Shown here: one piece after another, positions 1-11,378 of the stretch
Layout: every line of letters begins with the position of its first letter
Position numbering within the stretch: the first letter of the stretch is position 1
Assembly (NCBI GenBank): GCA_023897205.1
Contig: JAHWDD010000007.1
Span: 992,001 to 1,056,000, forward strand
From: Exophiala sp. HKRS030
Lineage: Eukaryota > Ascomycota > Eurotiomycetes > Chaetothyriales > Herpotrichiellaceae
Direction: 5' to 3'
DNA length: 64,000 nt
Program-made: the position numbers and the translations under genes
Notes under the pieces: generated by a model
Seen by the model: only the letters and a program-made list of their open reading frames with translations
Told to the model about the DNA's origin: nothing
The model's database searches: none

Positions 1-2
1 AT

Positions 3-338
3 GAACAATACTTCCCACGAGACCAATCGTCCCCGCTTCTCTTTCCTGCACAGCTCGGACTGATACATGGGGACGGTGGACGAATCTATGCCTGTGCCGA
101 AACCCGTGATGACGCGCCCGACGATCAAATGCGCTTTTGTATATGCGGACGTCTGCAAGCTGGCGCCGACGATGACGAAACTCTGTGCGAACCCTGTGTC
201 AAAGAATGGCCAGATGTGGTGGAAAGTGTTTCGAGTCTTGAGAGACTTACCATGGCAAGCCACATCATGCGTCGTCGACCGAGGTGGTCACCGAGGAAGA
301 AATTGAGACCGCATCCTCCCAGGGCGCCGAGGCAGTAA
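3..338 (+). CDS. Possible 3' end of an unknown Cys-rich protein, 5' truncated
   Basis: One frame is open from the left window edge to a TAA at 336-338, about 111 codons. It holds a CxC pair (FCICGR) and a CxxC pair (LCEPC) about 15 residues apart, spaced like a small zinc-binding knuckle. An acidic stretch lies around them and a very basic Arg/Pro-rich tail follows. No start codon is needed if the gene begins left of the window. I recognise no family. An open frame of this length can occur by chance, and an intron near the end is possible, so this is a tentative call. Confidence 0.35.
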   Translation, partial: EQYFPRDQSSPLLFPAQLGLIHGDGGRIYACAETRDDAPDDQMRFCICGRLQAGADDDETLCEPCVKEWPDVVESVSSLERLTMASHIMRRRPRWSPRKKLRPHPPRAPRQ

Positions 339-2314
339 CAGCTGACGAGTATACCCGTTTCAGTGTCGTCCTACACAGCTGGTGGTCAGTTTTTGCCATT
401 GACAAAAGTGGGGCGACACTAGGGGTGGCGCGTTACCGGATGATGGAACAAATCCAACCAGTTTTCGTTCTGCAATATCCCAGAAAAGACACCTTGATCG
501 AAACCGAAGAAAAGGAATGCTGCTAGACAGCATGCTCCGATAGCGGCACGCAGTGGCCTACCACGTCCGTACCAACTTTTCATGTTGAGGGCAGGACGAA
601 GATCCCAGGGAGGTAGGTGACTCTATTGTTTATTTGTCGGTAGGTGTTTGTCGAAGTCTGGACACAGATCGACAAAAGCACAATAACGAAAACAAGTGTC
701 TAATGTATGGATACCGTCGAAAGCAAAAGCAAGTCAAGAGGCGTGAGAGGAGGAGGAGGAGGAGGAGAGTCCGAAGGGGATCTCATCTTGATCTTAAGGA
801 GGAGGACACGAGTTTGACGGAATAGGTATCCCGTATGGAGTTCCTCGTCCACGCAGCGGTTAATGGATCTCGAACATGATGTTTTGCTCGGTTGTTCGCC
901 GCTCACTCGCCTGTCGGCTATAGGGCACGCGCAAAGAAAGAATGACCTCGCCTCCTCACGATGGAGTTGCCCGAACCTGAAGATCATCTGGCCTTGGTCA
1001 AAAGCGGAGTACGAACGTACAGTAGGGGTCACCGCCGAGACCAAAGGTCACAGAACGGAGGGAATACCAAGACCGTCGATCATTTTTCCCACAAATCATA
1101 CCTTGGGGAAAGTGAGGTACCTACCTACCTAGGTAGGTACTCGTAAATCCCGGTATTTTACTTGGTACTACTAGCAGGTACGAATTTGAAAAATACCCGA
1201 TCGAGAAGTCGTTCAATCACCATGGGGGAGGTACTGTATATTTCTTTTGTGTAAGGATAGAAGCAACTGTATAGTACGGGAGTATAGTTAGGAAGGATAG
1301 GTTTAGGAGCTCTTTACGAGTACGAACTGGGGGGATCGTACAGTATTATTAAGGTATAAATGTGGAGTCGGTCATACGGAGTACATACTGTACTTAACTG
1401 TAACCGGTACTCCGTACTCCGTACATACCTAGACAATGTTTTGGAGTGTGCGGGGAAGCCACATACGTCACACATAGTTCAGTGGCTGGATACACACTGG
1501 GCGGTACGGAGTACAGAGTAAGGAGTCGGAGTAAAAGGAGTACAGGGTTAACGACGAGGTACAATACAGAGAAAGTGTCAAACCACGATTTCTCATCATA
1601 CGTACCTTCATACCAAGACTCACGGAATACCAGACCGAGTATTCCCGTCACACACACACACACACACACACTAGCCTAGGTACTCGTACATGTACTGCGC
1701 CCCGGGAGGATACCTTTTCGTGCATTTTGCCGTCGACAAGGCCAATGACACGGCTTTTGGAGTACCAGACTCGAGAGAGATGGAGAGAGAAAGTATCATC
1801 ATGTCTGTATCGACGGGGTTGATGTCGCATTTGTTTCATGGTCATTTTTATTAGATCCGAGGTTCGAGCAATTACCAAGCAGTTTAGTTTTTATTCTTCT
1901 ATCCATACTGCTAGCTACTGATCTACCCAGTGAGGCCAACGCTATGACCTCCATACTGATCTCAATCTCTTCATGGATCTTGGCTACCTAGGTACAGTAT
2001 GTCGCGACTTGATCTCTCTTTTGATCATTTGATCACTCTTCGAAAGGTAGGTTATTCATCCCTGTATGCTTGCTGGTTGTGGTTGTATTGTTTGAAAAGA
2101 CAAATCTTTTCCAACATCCACACCCTCTCGCTCTTGCGCCGAACATATGCCTCGGTCTGCTCTCGCCAAATTTCAGCTGGTTGACAACCTCACTTTCAAT
2201 GCTTGCAAGTTCTTGCTAAACGCTTTGCGTTGTTTCGTATTGCCTCGCATCAGCATTCCTGTCGGGGTGCCAGACGCCTGGATCACTTAGGACGACGGTT
2301 GGTTGTTGACAATC
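339..2314. other. Intergenic region, no gene seen
   Basis: About 2 kb without a convincing reading frame. It holds a GAGGAG run (747-768), a palindromic CTACCTA/TAGGTAG patch near 1118-1140, four copies of the TACGGAGTA/TACTCCGTA motif (1375, 1408, 1415, 1505) and a CA dinucleotide run (1649-1671). Small open frames here have no coding character. It contains the 3' flank of the minus-strand gene that ends at 2315. Confidence 0.6.
1649..1671. repeat. (CA)n microsatellite
   Basis: Eleven uninterrupted CA dinucleotides in intergenic DNA, read directly from the sequence. Confidence 0.9.
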
Positions 2315-3839
2315 TCACTGAACTCCGCTCTGACACGACGACCTCGGATTGGGGTCCTCGGTAGCAGCTCGTCGTCGTCGACGGATCGAGACAGGACTGA
2401 CTGAACGATGTTTGCGCTTCTTGTCATTCTTCTCGTCCTTCTTCTTGTTCTTTTTCTTCTTCTTTCGTTTGGGCGCTTCATCCTCTTCTGAGTCTGCTTC
2501 CACTTCTGGTTCGGCTTCGTCTTCGGCTTCCTCCCTAGCTGCCTCGCAACCATTCTCATCAGACGAAGAAGAAGAACCAACAACAAAGACAGCGTCAGAA
2601 TCCGAATCAGGTTCATTTGAAGACCCAAGCAATCCAATGGTGGTCTTTGCCCTTCGTTCCCACCTTGCAAGTTTCTTGTTCTGCTCTTTCAACATCCTCA
2701 GTAGTTCGGCCTGGATGGCTTGGTACGAGCGCTCAGTCTGGACGACTTGCTGTCTGGCCAGGTCTATGATGGTGTCTCGGGCGGCGGTGACGACCACGGT
2801 CATTTCGGTCGGCGGACCAGCTCCCCCCGCCATCTCTTGTCTTAGCTGATGCTCGACACGAGACACTCGTTTGCTGGGAAGGATCTCGCGGAGTTGTTTG
2901 AGCGCCTTGGGTTCTGCCGAACTCGAATTTTGTGCTTCGGTGGTGGACTCATAACCTCTTTTGCGCTTCCTCGCTTTTGTTCCTGAAAGACGATGACAAC
3001 AACAACCATCGCTAATATTAGCCACACGTCACATCAACCCCAAAAGGAGATGACCAAGAGACAATATATTCATACATACCGGTCTTTGTTCCGAACGTTG
3101 CATTCTCTGCTTCGACGTTGTTCTGACCGTTCTCGCCTTCTTCTTCGCCCTGCTGAATTCCTGCGTCACCCTTGTCCTTCGTCTTCTTGGATTTCGGCTT
3201 CGACTTCGACTTCGCCCTCTTCCGCGGTCTTGCGGATGACTCCTCCCCGACCGCCGGGTCAGAGATGTTCTCGCCGTCACCGTCCTCTTCAGACCCGGTC
3301 TTGTCCCTTCCTCTGTTGGTATGCCTCTCTTGGAATTCACTGCTTGCCTCGCGATGTCCTTTCTTTGAGCTGCTTGTCTTCTGCTTCTCTTGATGTCCAT
3401 CCGGCGCGACGGACGCTTTCGATGCCACTCGAGAACTTTTCTCGGGCTTGCCCTTTGGCCGGCGTGAATTCGTCGGAGTAGGAGTGTTCTCTTTGTCTTC
3501 AGGACCGAGCTCGGAACTCGTACCGCTGTCTATATCCGGTCGGGGTCGTACGATGCTGGAGAATGACGGCTGGTTTCTTGCACGGTTCCTGATCAGCGCC
3601 ATCTGTTGGAAAAGGTAGGCAGGGCTCTGCTTCGGATCTAGAGGGACCTCGATGCTTGTGCTGTTTGTCCTGTAGCCGGACGCGGGCCCCAGCGGAAGTG
3701 CCATCCGATTTGGAGCTGAAGCATTGAAAGGTAAAGCATCGCCCGTCAAATCAACTACAGGCCTCCACGGAGACCGAGTCTCCTGCGGCGGTCCAGTAGC
3801 AGCGCGCTGGCTGCGACCTCGAAATCTTGGCCTACCCAT
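2315..3839 (-). CDS. Unrecognised basic, low-complexity nuclear-type protein
   Basis: Two exons, 3839-3080 and 2982-2315, joined across a 97-bp intron (donor GTATGT, acceptor TTTCAG). The join keeps frame through a Gly-Thr-Lys-Ala sequence and gives about 475 residues. I chose the ATG at 3839 because a compact MGRPRFRGR start follows; an in-frame upstream ATG at 3890 would add 17 residues. The N-terminal part has a VDLTGD-like motif and a conserved-looking segment (DPKQSPAYLFQQMALIRNRAR). The middle and C-terminus are Lys/Arg/Ser/Glu-rich with several bipartite nuclear-localisation-like clusters (RPRKRAKSKSK, RKRKR, KRKKKKKNKKK). A helical, Gln-rich coiled-coil-like part near residues 310-360 precedes an acidic run. 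The composition suggests a nuclear, possibly chromatin or RNA-linked protein, but no family is recognised. A different C-terminus through the neighbouring frame, ending at 2287, is possible if another intron exists. Confidence 0.65.
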
Positions 3840-4208
3840 CGTGAACGCGAACGCGACAATCGGAAGGTCGTATTGATGTAAGATTTGCAAGGAAGAGATA
3901 TGGGTTTGTGTGAAAAGGATGGAGGGGAGATGAAATCTGAAAAGGTGTTGAGGTCGGTAGACGAAGTCGAGAGTGACTTGAGGACAAGTGAAGTAAACTG
4001 GAAGGAATCATCATTCACTGCAATGTAAAGTAAAGTACAGGTCAGGTTATTCTAAGCACAGTCACTGCAGAATTGATGAATCATTTTTTAGATTTTGTAA
4101 CTCTCGATGATCTCGTTAAGAGGGTCATTCAACTCACTGGAGTATCAGAAATTCTGAGACCTCATCATTGCTTCCATAAACATGCAGAAAGAGGAATGGC
4201 AAATCCGT
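3840..4208. other. Intergenic region between two minus-strand genes
   Basis: A 369-bp spacer. It must hold the promoter and 5' leader of the gene starting at 3839 and the 3' end of the ELL-like gene. No element stands out. Confidence 0.5.
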
Positions 4209-6377
4209 TCATTGAACAGCCACCATTTCCCTCATAACATTATCAACTTTTGTGTCCGTATCAACCTTGCCCCAGTTCTTCCAGATGTCGGCCTTCATCT
4301 CCTTCAGGCGTTTATGCATCTTCCACAGATCAGCCATGTCTTTATCATCACGCTCGTTCTCCTCCATTTGTGCTATCCGCTCGTACTGATCCTTGTACTT
4401 CTTATAGTACTTTTGAAAGCGCTTGGCATCCTCAATGATGTCTTGTCGGTTGGGACCACGTTTTTCCGGCGAAGAAGATCGTTCAGTATCTCTCCGGACA
4501 GGGGTTGGTCGCTTTAGTTGCTCGGCAGTACCGTTTGTGGGCATCGCTGAACGACTAGCTTCCGACTGCTTGCGTTTCGAGGGTCTTTCCTCTTCCGAAG
4601 GCGAGGCTTTTCGCTTGGCAGGACTTCTGTCTGGGCTTCTCCCTCGAGAAACAGGTTGGCTTTTATCGGCAACAACGGGAGAGTACTTGGTACCCTGCTT
4701 TGGCTTTGGTAGATCAACGCTTGAAGGCGGGGATGATGGCGCCGAGGACTGGTTCGAAGCTTTGCTCGAGCTGGAATTGTCAGCATCAGTGGAGGTGGTA
4801 GGAGGCGAAGATCCAAGCGGTGACGGTTTCGACGGTGAACTATCGTGTCTAGGTCTGGGCGAAATACGGGACGTCGTTCCTTCCGACTTTGGTTGAGGTT
4901 TCAAGGGTTTTGTGGTGCTCGTTGCTGCTGGTCGCCCCTTTTCATTCCCACTTGATGATGAACTGGACGTAGATGACTTGTGCATCACTTTTCGCGGTGA
5001 CGCAACATTTTGTGACGGCTTCTGTGATCTCGCCTTATCCTGCTCGGGTTTTTTACCGACAGCTGAAGACTTAGTGTTATTAGATTGGGAGGCAGTGACC
5101 TCTGATGCGTCGGCGTCCTCGTCGGAGTCCTCAATCCGTTCTGAAGATTTGAACTTGCCCTCGGGTTTGGAAGCCTTGCTTGGAGGCTGGGGGGTATTTT
5201 TCCCACGACTCGAGACGGCACCGTCTCCCTTAAGAGCGGTCTTCGTGCTATGGGTCTTGTCTTTAGCTTTCCTTAGAGTAGCCGCAGTATCGTCCTTCTT
5301 CGTCTTTGATTTCGAAGGTTCCTTGTCAGAGGCCTCGTTCTTGCTCTCGTTGCCGTCATCTCCTGTCGATTTTGGTGCAACGGGCTTATCAAAATTGAGC
5401 CTTGATAGGATTTTGCCTTTGCCCCGTTCCTCCTGAGGCAACAACAACTGCCACAAGGTATCCTTCTTTTCTACCCGCATACGATCGTATGCTTGGATGG
5501 CATGATCGATGGCTGCCTGTCTTTCATCAGAGGTCCGGTAAGGGAATTTCCAAACGTCCAACTCGCGATAGGATTTCTCCTTCAGCTCTTTCAGACCGTC
5601 ACCTTGTTTGGAATCTCTAGCGACTTTCTCTATCAGTCGTTCGCAGTCCTCTTTGCTAGCCCGTAGCTGCTTGCACATCTCCTTGAGAGACATGGATCGG
5701 GCAGCCAGAAGATGAACCAGTGGGATGCGAATGGCGTCGAGTCGGACCCTGTCTTTTGCAGAGACACCGGGAGACAAAGCGATAGATGTTGGTCCCAATC
5801 TTGGAGAGTAGCTGGCTGAGAGAAAAGGGCTGGATGGGCGCGATGATGACAGCCCTCCCAGAAGATCTTTTCTGAGAGCCGTAGAGCTTTGCCCCAAGAA
5901 CGGAGAGCTTTTGACATCCTTTCTCCCAGCATGTTGTTTACCACCTATTATACTCGTTTCATTGGACGCTCTTTGCTCCTGGATCGACTTCAGGGTGCTC
6001 TCCAATGTAGCCAACGCCTCGTCACTTTTGGCAGTGGCTTCTTCTGCTTTCTGTACTTCCAGTCTGTGGCTCGACTTCCCAGAAAAGTATAACAACTCGG
6101 CATCATGTGTAGATCTTTTGAAGACCTCAGAGGGGAAAGAGTCGAGGGTGCTTTCAAGAGGTATTGCCTTCTTCCCAACTTGTATGAGTGGTCTTCTACC
6201 ACATCTCAGTTTGACTTGTTCTTTGTTGTTGAGGGACCGAACGAGTTCCTTGGTTACGTTTTCGACCAGGTCCAGACGGAACACCTGTGGCGGTTCCCTG
6301 GCCCGTTTCTCTGAGGTGTCATGCTCGGAGGCATGCCGAAGGGTAAGGCCTTTGGAAGGAATGTTCAAGACCCCCAT
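4209..6377 (-). CDS. ELL1: ELL-type RNA polymerase II elongation factor
   Basis: A single-exon 722-residue protein. The N-terminal third matches the ELL family. A conserved first block (about residues 1-130) is followed by a winged-helix-like segment, about residues 215-300, with the DAIRIPLVHLLA and SYRELDVWKFPY signatures. The centre is about 330 residues of Ser/Pro/Lys-rich disordered linker. The last 60 residues form a charged helix with YYKKYKDQYERI and KMHKRLKEMKADIW, resembling the C-terminal occludin/ELL homology domain. ELL proteins raise the catalytic rate of Pol II and are part of super/little elongation complexes; fission yeast Ell1 works with Eaf1. The start at 6377 (CAT on the plus strand) is the first Met of the conserved block. 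Family assignment rests on domain order and remembered motifs. Confidence 0.8.
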   Translation of the reverse strand: MGVLNIPSKGLTLRHASEHDTSEKRAREPPQVFRLDLVENVTKELVRSLNNKEQVKLRCGRRPLIQVGKKAIPLESTLDSFPSEVFKRSTHDAELLYFSGKSSHRLEVQKAEEATAKSDEALATLESTLKSIQEQRASNETSIIGGKQHAGRKDVKSSPFLGQSSTALRKDLLGGLSSSRPSSPFLSASYSPRLGPTSIALSPGVSAKDRVRLDAIRIPLVHLLAARSMSLKEMCKQLRASKEDCERLIEKVARDSKQGDGLKELKEKSYRELDVWKFPYRTSDERQAAIDHAIQAYDRMRVEKKDTLWQLLLPQEERGKGKILSRLNFDKPVAPKSTGDDGNESKNEASDKEPSKSKTKKDDTAATLRKAKDKTHSTKTALKGDGAVSSRGKNTPQPPSKASKPEGKFKSSERIEDSDEDADASEVTASQSNNTKSSAVGKKPEQDKARSQKPSQNVASPRKVMHKSSTSSSSSSGNEKGRPAATSTTKPLKPQPKSEGTTSRISPRPRHDSSPSKPSPLGSSPPTTSTDADNSSSSKASNQSSAPSSPPSSVDLPKPKQGTKYSPVVADKSQPVSRGRSPDRSPAKRKASPSEEERPSKRKQSEASRSAMPTNGTAEQLKRPTPVRRDTERSSSPEKRGPNRQDIIEDAKRFQKYYKKYKDQYERIAQMEENERDDKDMADLWKMHKRLKEMKADIWKNWGKVDTDTKVDNVMREMVAVQ

Positions 6378-8784
6378 GGTGTTTCGAGTCTCGGTACAGG
6401 ATGATTCGTAAGAAAGATCGGTGGTTCAAAGGTGTGGTCAAGTCATTCGTAACGTCGGAGGTGACGGAGGATAACAAGTCAAAGGAAACAAAGGACTGTC
6501 AGTCCGTTCGCTGCATAGCAGTGACAGCAGCTGACAAACGGCGGCATGACAAGTCTGGACGGTTCAGGCACACACAGACGCAATGCTTGATATCTATGTT
6601 CTGTCCAGCCAGCTGAAAAGAAGTGAGAGTGAATGCATACGGGAGATGCAGTAGCGGACGAGGTCGAGGGAACGAGGATGCAAGAAGCGAGGGACTTGGT
6701 CTGTGGCTGACGATTGGAGGACGGCCGTTGTGGAATCCTCACGACCAAGCGATCATTTTGGAAGCACGCGGTCGGACGCTGGCAGCAGAGGGAGTGGGAC
6801 GGGAAAGGGACGAGGAGTATTGGCTGTCTGGTGGCCCTGGGTGGTTCTCGGCCGCGCCTCAGTGGCCCTTGGTGGTTTGGTGAGCGGGCAGACAGGTGTG
6901 GGAGGACTCGATTTGGGTTGAATAATACGGGATAAGAGGCAGCCAAAAGAGGAGCATTCTAATCAGGGTGGTGAAGAAAAGCAGGGTCGAGGACGGGAAC
7001 GGTGCTATCTACGCCTTGTCAGGCATAGCCTGCCGCCTTTCCGGGGGAACTAGGGTCACCTTCTGGCCACCATAGCCTGGTTGTCAGCACAGGAAACGCA
7101 ATAAACGCGTCCGACGCCCCGGCCAGCCATTCGCCTGGAAGGTTGACTACGGAGCATACTTTGGGTCTAAAAGGCATCCAAGAACTCGTGGCCGAAAAGT
7201 GGACGGAAGGATAGAGAGAAAGGTTCAACTACATGCGGTGTGTACAGTACAGACAGGCAGTAGTACCATGCACCACCCAAAGTGTGTCTCTACTTGTCCC
7301 CAAGAAAATGGACCGCAGGCACCGAAACACCCCGAGGCGTCTCGCTTAGCCTAGTGGCCAAAGTTCGGAACATGTTTTGGCAGTGAAGCTGGACCTGAGA
7401 CTGACGCGATTCATGCTTTGTAACGAGAACTAGACAAGCACCAGCAAAATTCAACATGGATACCGGTGCCAGAGGAGGGGGGAAATCAAAGGGCTCGGGC
7501 GTCAACAAAGAAGCATCGCCACATACGCAGTGATTGTGCCTGTACTCATCGATTCCGGCCAACTGCTTCGATCTTCAGCAAAAAAAGAACAATCCGGCGA
7601 GGCTCAAATCATCATGTCAGATCCATCATCTGTCAGTGTATCACTACCTACTGCCAACGTGTCAGGCCCCGAATTTTATATTATAGATCGACTCCGTTTT
7701 GCACTTTGCAGGCTTCGGGACGCGATAACTCGGGTACAACCTTAGGTTCCAGTGCGGCTGGCATGATGCATATCGTAACCAAGAATGTGACCTTGACGCT
7801 GACGGGCTGTTTTGGGGCAATGACTCGGTGGTAGTCATCCAAAAATATCTACCAACGGAAGAATACCGTACTCATCACGGTAGTAGTAGTAGTAGCAAGT
7901 AGGGAGTATTGTAGAGTAGATATCTGCTCGTACGATCAGTGAGCTTCATACGGATACTGTCCCAACGATTTGCATCTAGTCCACTTCGTTGAACGAGTTG
8001 ACGGCCTTGACAGGATAGAGGATACAAAAAGCCTGGTAAGGCGACGAAGCAAGGGCCATCCTGGCTGGCTCATGCATCATCGCATCGCCCTCGTCCTGTT
8101 GAATATGTACGGTATGCAACAGGGGTCGGATGCTTGTACCGGATCCAAGATGGAAAAGTGTTTCGTGTTGCTTTGATTCCGTACCTTGTGACAAGGTTAC
8201 GGCGAGCACGGAGTATCTGTAGGTAGGTAGGTAGTTAGCGGCCTAGAAATGATCCTCGACTTCTTCCCCTGGCCTCTTCTCTTTGCATTCAATCAGCTTG
8301 GAGAGAATTGAACAATACCAACGGTAGGTGTTTTGCTGATGACCGACCTAGTTTGGATGGCCGACGTTTTCTTTTTCGTCGCCTTAGATAAGCCTGGAAC
8401 ATCACAATATGCCTAGAATACCCGACGCCGGGGCAAATCACGGCGGACGCTTAACGGCGCCTATTCACCGTCATGGTTCGCCTTTTTTCGGCCTAGTACT
8501 AGTGGCCTCAACTGTCTCCGATGCACAAGACACACGCATCGCATCACTATTGACCGGTTCGTTGTGCCTTGCATTGAAAGCCTTGCCGTATACTCTGGAC
8601 CGTCGCCTTGATATCTTTGATACGAGTAAGGCTAGGCATTGTCTTGTTTTGGCCGGTGCAATATGTCTTCTGGTGAGTTACGCAATGACGCTTGTGCTCC
8701 GCCAAATCAAAAATTGAAATCCCTGCGATCGACAGCGCAGTCTCCCTCAATTCTTCCCACGTGCCGGATGAGATACTGACCAAC
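6378..8784. other. Long intergenic region between divergent genes
   Basis: A 2.4-kb stretch between the ELL-like gene (-) and the PPP4R2-like gene (+), so it carries both promoters. Reading frames here are short and lack coding character. A (TAG)n run lies at 7881-7895 and a TAGGTAGGTAGGTAG run near 8220-8235. A possible extra first exon of the PPP4R2-like gene begins at 8663. Confidence 0.5.
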
Positions 8785-10351
8785 ATGCCAGACCTTGACG
8801 AAAAGACCCTGGAAGATGTTGCCAACAATGGGGAGATGGAGTAGTATGTGCATCGTCGCGTCGTGCGTTTGTTGGCAATAGATTGACACCCTACCAGTGA
8901 AAAATGGCCATCCCTCCTCGAACCACTCCTCCAGCGTCTCAATCAGGTACGATGAAAGAGAGAAAGAAAGAAAGAGTTGGCAGATATTGATACTGTATCA
9001 GATTGTCTATACCGAGTTTCCCACGCCACGACCCTACCCCAGTATGAATCGCCAACTTATGCCCAACTCACCATCTCAGATCCACGGAACTTCCACTCGA
9101 GACTCGAACCCCGCCGTGCAAACACCTTCGACCCCCGTGCGAAACTTGCCTCCTGTACCTCCCTTCCCTAATTCCTCGGCCACATCCACGAGCCACGTCC
9201 CAGATTCCCTACCTCCGTCGCAAGAACCCTCCGTCGATACGATACATGAACTTCCCTCCCTTCTTCTCCAGATCTTGAATAGCGTCCAACATACCCTCCG
9301 CACAGCGTTTGCAGAAAAACCACCACATACTATTCAGCGGTTGGCGGAGCTGGTACTCCGTCCTACCGGACACTACCGGACGCTGCCAGCATGGCTACGC
9401 GCGGTCGATCGAATAGTGAGCGTCAGCAGCTCTGCAGATATTTTCCCACTCTCGGACACACCGCCCATCATCAATGGAGTGAACGGAGACGGCGGTGGAG
9501 GGATTCTATGGACAAATAACGACAATCGCAATGGTTACGACAGCAATTCACTGGGTAGCGACGAGAGTCTGGGCGGTGCCTTGCTCACCCCCATACCGTG
9601 GCTGAGAAATGGTCTAGGAGGTCGAGAGGGTTCGAGTGAAGAATCAGGGCATCTAGACTCGGATCAGAGTGCCGGGGCAGATAGTCTAGACGATCCATTA
9701 TCAGTGACTGACAGCCATGTGCACGGAGGAGATCCCTTGGTGCCTGGAAGACCAGACGGGGCGGTCACGCAAGGCGAATTGATGCGCATGGAGCAAGAGG
9801 CGGGGGTCGTCCCCGTGAATCCAAACTCGAACAACAACGGCCCGGGCAGTAGAACAATGGCCGGCGCCGAGGAAGGGTTGTACATGGACGAAGAGGGTGA
9901 TTTGGTGCCTCATGCGCGTGGTCCAGATGTCGTCGGATCGGTAGACATGGGCCGCATCGATGGGCACGACGTCGAAATCAGAATTGGAAGTCCTCCGCAA
10001 GAAGAGGGAGGCCCGGCGGATCCGAACGATGCGCAGACGGTGCTGCCAGGGCAAGACAACCTTGCACAGTCACATCACAAGACTGGCGGTGAAGCCGACG
10101 ACTTTGAGATCGTACTCAAGGAGACGGAAGCCGCCGGTGGCCGCGAAGGAGGTACAGAACAAGATATGGACGCAATGCAGGTCGATGCCGAAGGCGCCGC
10201 CAGAGGAGATGGACAGAAACCGACCGAGGAGCGGGATGAAGACATCGTGCTCGTGGACGCCGACGGGAAGACAGAGGACGACGCATCCAAAGCTGATGTC
10301 TCTGGCGAAAATGTCGGACCTGATGCGGCAGACAGTTCGACTGTGACTTGA
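8785..10351 (+). CDS. PPP4R2-type regulatory subunit of protein phosphatase 4
   Basis: Three exons, 8785-8843, 8898-8946 and 9080-10351, encode about 459 residues. Introns are 54 bp (GTATGT...CCAG) and 133 bp (GTACGA...TCAG); both joins keep frame. Residues 1-130 match the PPP4R2 fold: an N-terminal helix pair (EKWPSLLEPLLQRL), then a helix ending in HTIQRLAELVLRP and WLRAVDRIVSVSS. The latter aligns with the human PPP4R2 segment around TIQRLCELL and FLRGVEKNVMVVS. The remaining 330 residues are acidic and low in complexity, as in animal PPP4R2. The family anchors the PP4 catalytic subunit and its R3 partner in DNA-damage recovery and centrosome roles. An alternative start at 8663 with a 68-bp intron (8673-8740) would add MSSVSLNSS-type residues in frame. 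Confidence 0.75.
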
Positions 10352-11378
10352 AAAATTAATCCATCCCATCCGAGGGGTGCTGCCAGGAATTTTTTGTTTG
10401 AGCGAGATGAAACTTTCAGCCAGTGCGAGAGAGGAAAAGAAAGAAAACGAAGAGTCAGCCTTACGAACACCACCGTTGGGTACACATCCCAATACTCCTT
10501 CTGCAAGAAACTTGTATACTATACGGATACCATTGTACTATTCATGAACACAGCGAGATTCTCCGTAGACATGTATTACTACTACTACCTTGAATAGGCA
10601 AGGAGCTATGCTTCGAAGTGCCAATCTCTATTCATACCTATAATCATGTTTCGTATGCGTCGATCTCTAGTAGGACTCACTCTAGCGTCATCAGAAACAA
10701 TTGCATGGTCATTTCCATTTCTTCCCCAGACATGACCCTCTCTGGTTCGTGACAATATCATGCTGCGCCGTCCCTTATCCTCCTTCCTAGTATCTCTCAA
10801 GCGGTCACGTTCATGTCCATATGTGACGGAGAGCACGGCCGGTGTACTCCCTGTTGAAAGCCCGAAATATGCAATGATGCCGTGTAGCAAATGACGCCGT
10901 GGATGTCGGAACATCGTCCATGCAAAAGCCATGAAAAGAAAGATAAAAAAAATAATCCCATGGATGATATAGACGCCTCGATGTAAGAGAGGTCATGATA
11001 ACAATGTCGATGTGGCGAGTCGATACCGATGGAGAATATGCAGACCATCAGAAAAGGCAGGGCAGAAACTGTCGCCTAGGCGCCTGTGGTGGTTCTTGTT
11101 CTTCTTCATGAAGGGGAATGATATATAGGTAGACACAGGTCTCAACAATACCGCCGAGCTTCGGATGGCGAGCCCGCGAGAGTTCAGTCCGTGACGACTG
11201 TTGGAGAGAGCTGGAGAGAGCGAGGGCGCGGGACAACGGGGTGTATGGCACACGCACTTTTGACATCATCATATCCATGATCGTGATCATCTTCATGTTC
11301 TTCAAGTGTCGTCGTCCGAGACTGACTCGGTGTTGTCCAACGGCACACTTTCAAAAGTGACCCGATCAAAGAAAGTCT
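10352..11378. other. Intergenic region between convergent genes
   Basis: A 1-kb spacer holding the 3' ends of the PPP4R2-like gene (+) and white collar-2 (-). No reading frame looks coding and I see no repeat. Confidence 0.5.

Noticed and set aside
5911..6411. 166-codon plus-strand open frame (and others at 4423-5436)
   Set aside because: Antisense shadows of the ELL-like gene.
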